A DNA stretch of 6,870 bases, from the NCBI GenBank assembly GCA_007116095.1, contig SKJD01000386.1, positions 1 through 6,870 on the forward strand. The letters are read 5' to 3'. Of this stretch, positions 4,841-6,870 are shown piece by piece. Within the stretch, counting starts at the first letter, position 1. Every line of letters begins with the position of its first letter. The notes beneath the pieces were generated by a model. The model worked only from the letters and a program-made list of their open reading frames with translations, made no database searches and was not told the origin of the DNA. This stretch comes from Candidatus Hydrogenedentota bacterium (GTDB lineage Bacteria > Hydrogenedentota > Hydrogenedentia > Hydrogenedentales > SCBR16-9). The position numbers and the translations under genes were made by a program.

Positions 4841-5935
4841 ATGAGCTTCCAGGATGTACTGAATCAACCCGTGGCTGTCAAGCTCATGCAGCAAGCCATA
4901 CGCCGGAATAGGGTGCCCAACGGCATGTTGCTGTGGGGACCTGCCGGGGTCGGGAAGTACACCGCCGCCATGGAAATGGCCAAAGCGCTCAATTGCGAAT
5001 CAGGCGAAGACAGCGCCTGCAATGCCTGCCTCTCCTGCCGGAAAATCGCCCACGGCAACCACCCGGATGTCACCACCATTCTTCCAGCGGGCAAACAACG
5101 GCTGATCAAGGTGGAAGTCATTGAGTCCTTGATCGAAAATACCGCCTACCGACCATTTGAAGGGCGCTATCGGGTGTTTATCATGGATGAGGCCGATCGG
5201 ATGAACCCGCCGGCCCAAAGCCACTTTCTGAAAACCCTGGAAGAGCCGATCAGCAACACGATTTTCCTCCTGATCTCCGCCTCCCCCAACATGCTTTTCC
5301 CCCCGATACGCTCCCGCTGTCAAAAGCTCCGCTTCGGCAGCCTGCCCACGGACACGATTGCTACCCTGCTGATGAAACACCGACACATTGATGCCGACAA
5401 GGCGCGACAGTTGGCGGCGGTGTCGCAGGGGCAGATGAGCCGCGCCCTGAATTTCCTGGACACCAATAAATATGAAATCGTCCTGGACATCATGAAAAAG
5501 CTCCGGAACGGAGTGGACCCGATGCTGGTGTCGGATGAATTTAAGTCCCTGCTTGCGGAAAAACAGAAACAATTACTGGAAGAAGCCAAGGATCATTCCC
5601 GTGCTTCGGGGGGCGCCGATCCGGATGATAATTCGCAGCAAAACAAGGAAGCGCAGGAAAAGGCATTCGACGCTTATGTAAAAATGATCATTCGTCAGGA
5701 CCTCATGGAGTATTTATACCTCTTCAATACGTTATGTAGAGATGAGATGGTCTATGCGGTGACCGGCGACATCCACCACGTCTTTAACCGGGAGATGGTC
5801 GGCCATCGCGCTGCAGCGAACATGGATAGCCATGTGAAGAAACTGAAGGCCATTGAAGAGTCCTGGCTGTACATAGAACGCAACCTGAACAAAGACCGGG
5901 TCTTCCGGGACCTGTTTTTTATATTGGCCGCCTGA
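4841..5935 (+). CDS. holB: DNA polymerase III delta' (clamp loader) subunit
   Basis: This is an AAA+ protein of the clamp loader that opens the beta clamp onto primed DNA. From ATG 4841 (AGGAG at 4826-4830) it is 364 residues and begins MSFQDVLNQP, as family members do. TTG and GTG codons further upstream would put extra residues before this start. Order of motifs: Walker A-like GPAGVGKYT (33-41); a four-Cys zinc site C52, C60, C63, C66; Walker B-like VFIMDEAD (112-119); LKTLEEP (130-136); sensor-1 region LISASPN (144-150); and the SRC motif IRSRCQ (156-161) typical of delta'/gamma subunits. The Walker A has Tyr where Ser/Thr normally follows Lys, which would fit a subunit that does not hydrolyse ATP, as E. 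coli delta' does not. A charged, Gln/Asp-rich linker around 270-300 precedes a helical C-terminal domain. The four-Cys site plus SRC favours HolB over DnaX. Confidence 0.9.
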   Translation: MSFQDVLNQPVAVKLMQQAIRRNRVPNGMLLWGPAGVGKYTAAMEMAKALNCESGEDSACNACLSCRKIAHGNHPDVTTILPAGKQRLIKVEVIESLIENTAYRPFEGRYRVFIMDEADRMNPPAQSHFLKTLEEPISNTIFLLISASPNMLFPPIRSRCQKLRFGSLPTDTIATLLMKHRHIDADKARQLAAVSQGQMSRALNFLDTNKYEIVLDIMKKLRNGVDPMLVSDEFKSLLAEKQKQLLEEAKDHSRASGGADPDDNSQQNKEAQEKAFDAYVKMIIRQDLMEYLYLFNTLCRDEMVYAVTGDIHHVFNREMVGHRAAANMDSHVKKLKAIEESWLYIERNLNKDRVFRDLFFILAA

Positions 5936-5963
5936 ACCCGGCGGCGAGGAGATTGGTGAATTT

Positions 5964-6870
5964 ATGGAGTTGGTGCGAGTTCGATTGCGCAAGCCGCGCC
6001 GTGTATATACCTTTAAGGCCGACAACATTCCCCTGCAGCGGGATGAACATTGCATCGTCGAGAGCGATCGCGGGTTGGAGTGGGGGACTTGTATCCTCCC
6101 GCCCGAGCCCTGTCCGGAGGTGATGCGGGACCGTTACCCGATGAAGATCGTGCGTAAAACCACGACCTCGGACAACCAGCAGTTCGACAAAATCCTCTAC
6201 GAGGAAGTCGAGGCGCGGAAAATCTGTCAGGCGAAAATACGCCACCACAAGCTGCCCATGAAGTTGGTGGATGTCGAGTATACCTTCGACAAGAAAAAGG
6301 TGGTCTTCTATTTTACCGCCGAAGACCGCGTCGACTTTCGCGAGCTGGTGCGGGACCTGGCCCATGAACTGCGCACCCGGATCGAGCTGCGGCATATCCA
6401 GGTGCGGGACGAGGCGAAGATGGTTGGTGGCATCGGTTCCTGTGGCCGCGAACTCTGCTGTTCCACCTGGCTGAACGAGTTCATGCCGATTTCCATGCGC
6501 ATGGCCAAGCGCCAGAACCTTTCCCTGAACCCCTCGAAGATCAGCGGCCAGTGCGGCCGGCTCCTCTGTTGTCTCAGCTATGAGAATGATCAATACGAGA
6601 CCGCCAAACAGCGGGCCATGCGCCTAAAAGCCAAGGAACAGAAAGCGGCGGAAGCGGATAATCCGGCGAAGGACGGTAACACAGATACAAAACTGGATTC
6701 CCAGCAGGCGGACAACTTCGGCAAGACGGTGATGGAAGTGACTTCGGACGCGAAGGAAGTCTATACCGCGCCGTCGGTAGTTGAAGCGGAAAATGCAATG
6801 CCTGAGTCTGCCACACCGGATGCTCCGGTCGAGAAGTCAGAGGACACCGCTGTAGCGAATCCGGACAAGC
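5964..6870 (+). CDS. ricT: PSP1-domain protein, RicT/YaaT family (3' truncated)
   Basis: ATG 5964 opens a frame that stays open to the window edge, giving 302 residues without a stop. AGGAG (5947-5951) lies 12 nt upstream. The PSP1 domain covers roughly residues 1-220. Hallmarks are GGIGSCGRELCCSTWL (155-170), the MAKRQNLSLNPSKISG stretch (180-195), and QCGRLLCCLSYE (196-207). Six cysteines (C160, C165, C166, C197, C202, C203) fit the Fe-S cluster ligands described for the Bacillus RicA-RicF-RicT complex, which affects RNase Y processing and development there. After about 222 the sequence turns into a charged Ala/Glu/Lys/Asp-rich tail, probably disordered, which continues past the edge. The position right after holB matches the B. 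subtilis holB-yaaT order. Family membership is secure; the Bacillus function may not transfer, since ricA and ricF partners are not visible here. Confidence 0.9.
   Translation, partial: MELVRVRLRKPRRVYTFKADNIPLQRDEHCIVESDRGLEWGTCILPPEPCPEVMRDRYPMKIVRKTTTSDNQQFDKILYEEVEARKICQAKIRHHKLPMKLVDVEYTFDKKKVVFYFTAEDRVDFRELVRDLAHELRTRIELRHIQVRDEAKMVGGIGSCGRELCCSTWLNEFMPISMRMAKRQNLSLNPSKISGQCGRLLCCLSYENDQYETAKQRAMRLKAKEQKAAEADNPAKDGNTDTKLDSQQADNFGKTVMEVTSDAKEVYTAPSVVEAENAMPESATPDAPVEKSEDTAVANPDK

Noticed and set aside
5919..6593. 224-residue open frame on the - strand opposite ricT
   Set aside because: It is antisense to a gene with clear PSP1 motifs, has no recognisable domain, and looks like a composition-driven shadow frame.
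1..6870. CRISPR array, insertion sequence, prophage or defence genes
   Set aside because: No spaced direct repeats, transposase motifs or phage-like genes are visible; the coding content is core housekeeping.

Overview
This is a chromosomal stretch from a bacterium, with every convincing gene on the + strand. It joins a translation block (infC, rpmI, rplT) to a metabolic and replication block (hisA, tyrA, tmk, holB) and ends inside a PSP1/RicT-family gene. The tmk-holB-ricT order is the one known from Bacillus subtilis and several other phyla. A RicT-type protein argues against a typical enterobacterium, and no thrS lies directly upstream of infC. GC content is moderately high. A Hydrogenedentota, PVC-group or deltaproteobacterial type of organism would fit, but this is a low-confidence guess from gene order alone.

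Layout. Positions 1-407 hold the 3' end of an unrecognised acidic, Met-rich, helical protein. Positions 408-980 carry no convincing gene but are packed with signals. There is an inverted repeat touching a strong extended -10 promoter (490-519), then a leader that runs into a textbook intrinsic terminator (705-741), then three further structured segments (754-799, 802-827 and a three-way junction at 841-926). A perfect Shine-Dalgarno follows, and infC starts at an AUC codon (981). infC, rpmI and rplT are separated by unusually long gaps of about 190 bp that also fold. The two gaps share a GGCGCA/TGCGCC stem followed by GCCGGGAA, which suggests duplicated RNA control sites, perhaps for L20. From rplT on, the genes are tightly packed: 2 bp to hisA, ATGA overlaps hisA/tyrA and tyrA/tmk, then a 107-bp gap with a possible internal promoter before holB, and 28 bp to ricT.

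How the genes work together. IF3 sets start-codon fidelity, and L35 and L20 are large-subunit proteins needed for 50S assembly. HisA and TyrA make histidine and tyrosine precursors. Tmk makes dTDP for DNA synthesis, and HolB is part of the clamp loader. RicT belongs to a family of Fe-S proteins that, in Bacillus, affects RNA processing. The grouping looks like one growth-linked transcription unit. The most interesting element is the 455-nt infC leader: an apparent attenuator with two upstream segments able to compete with the terminator, followed by an elaborate fold and a non-AUG start that IF3 itself is expected to disfavour. The control logic is inferred; the base pairing was read directly from the sequence.
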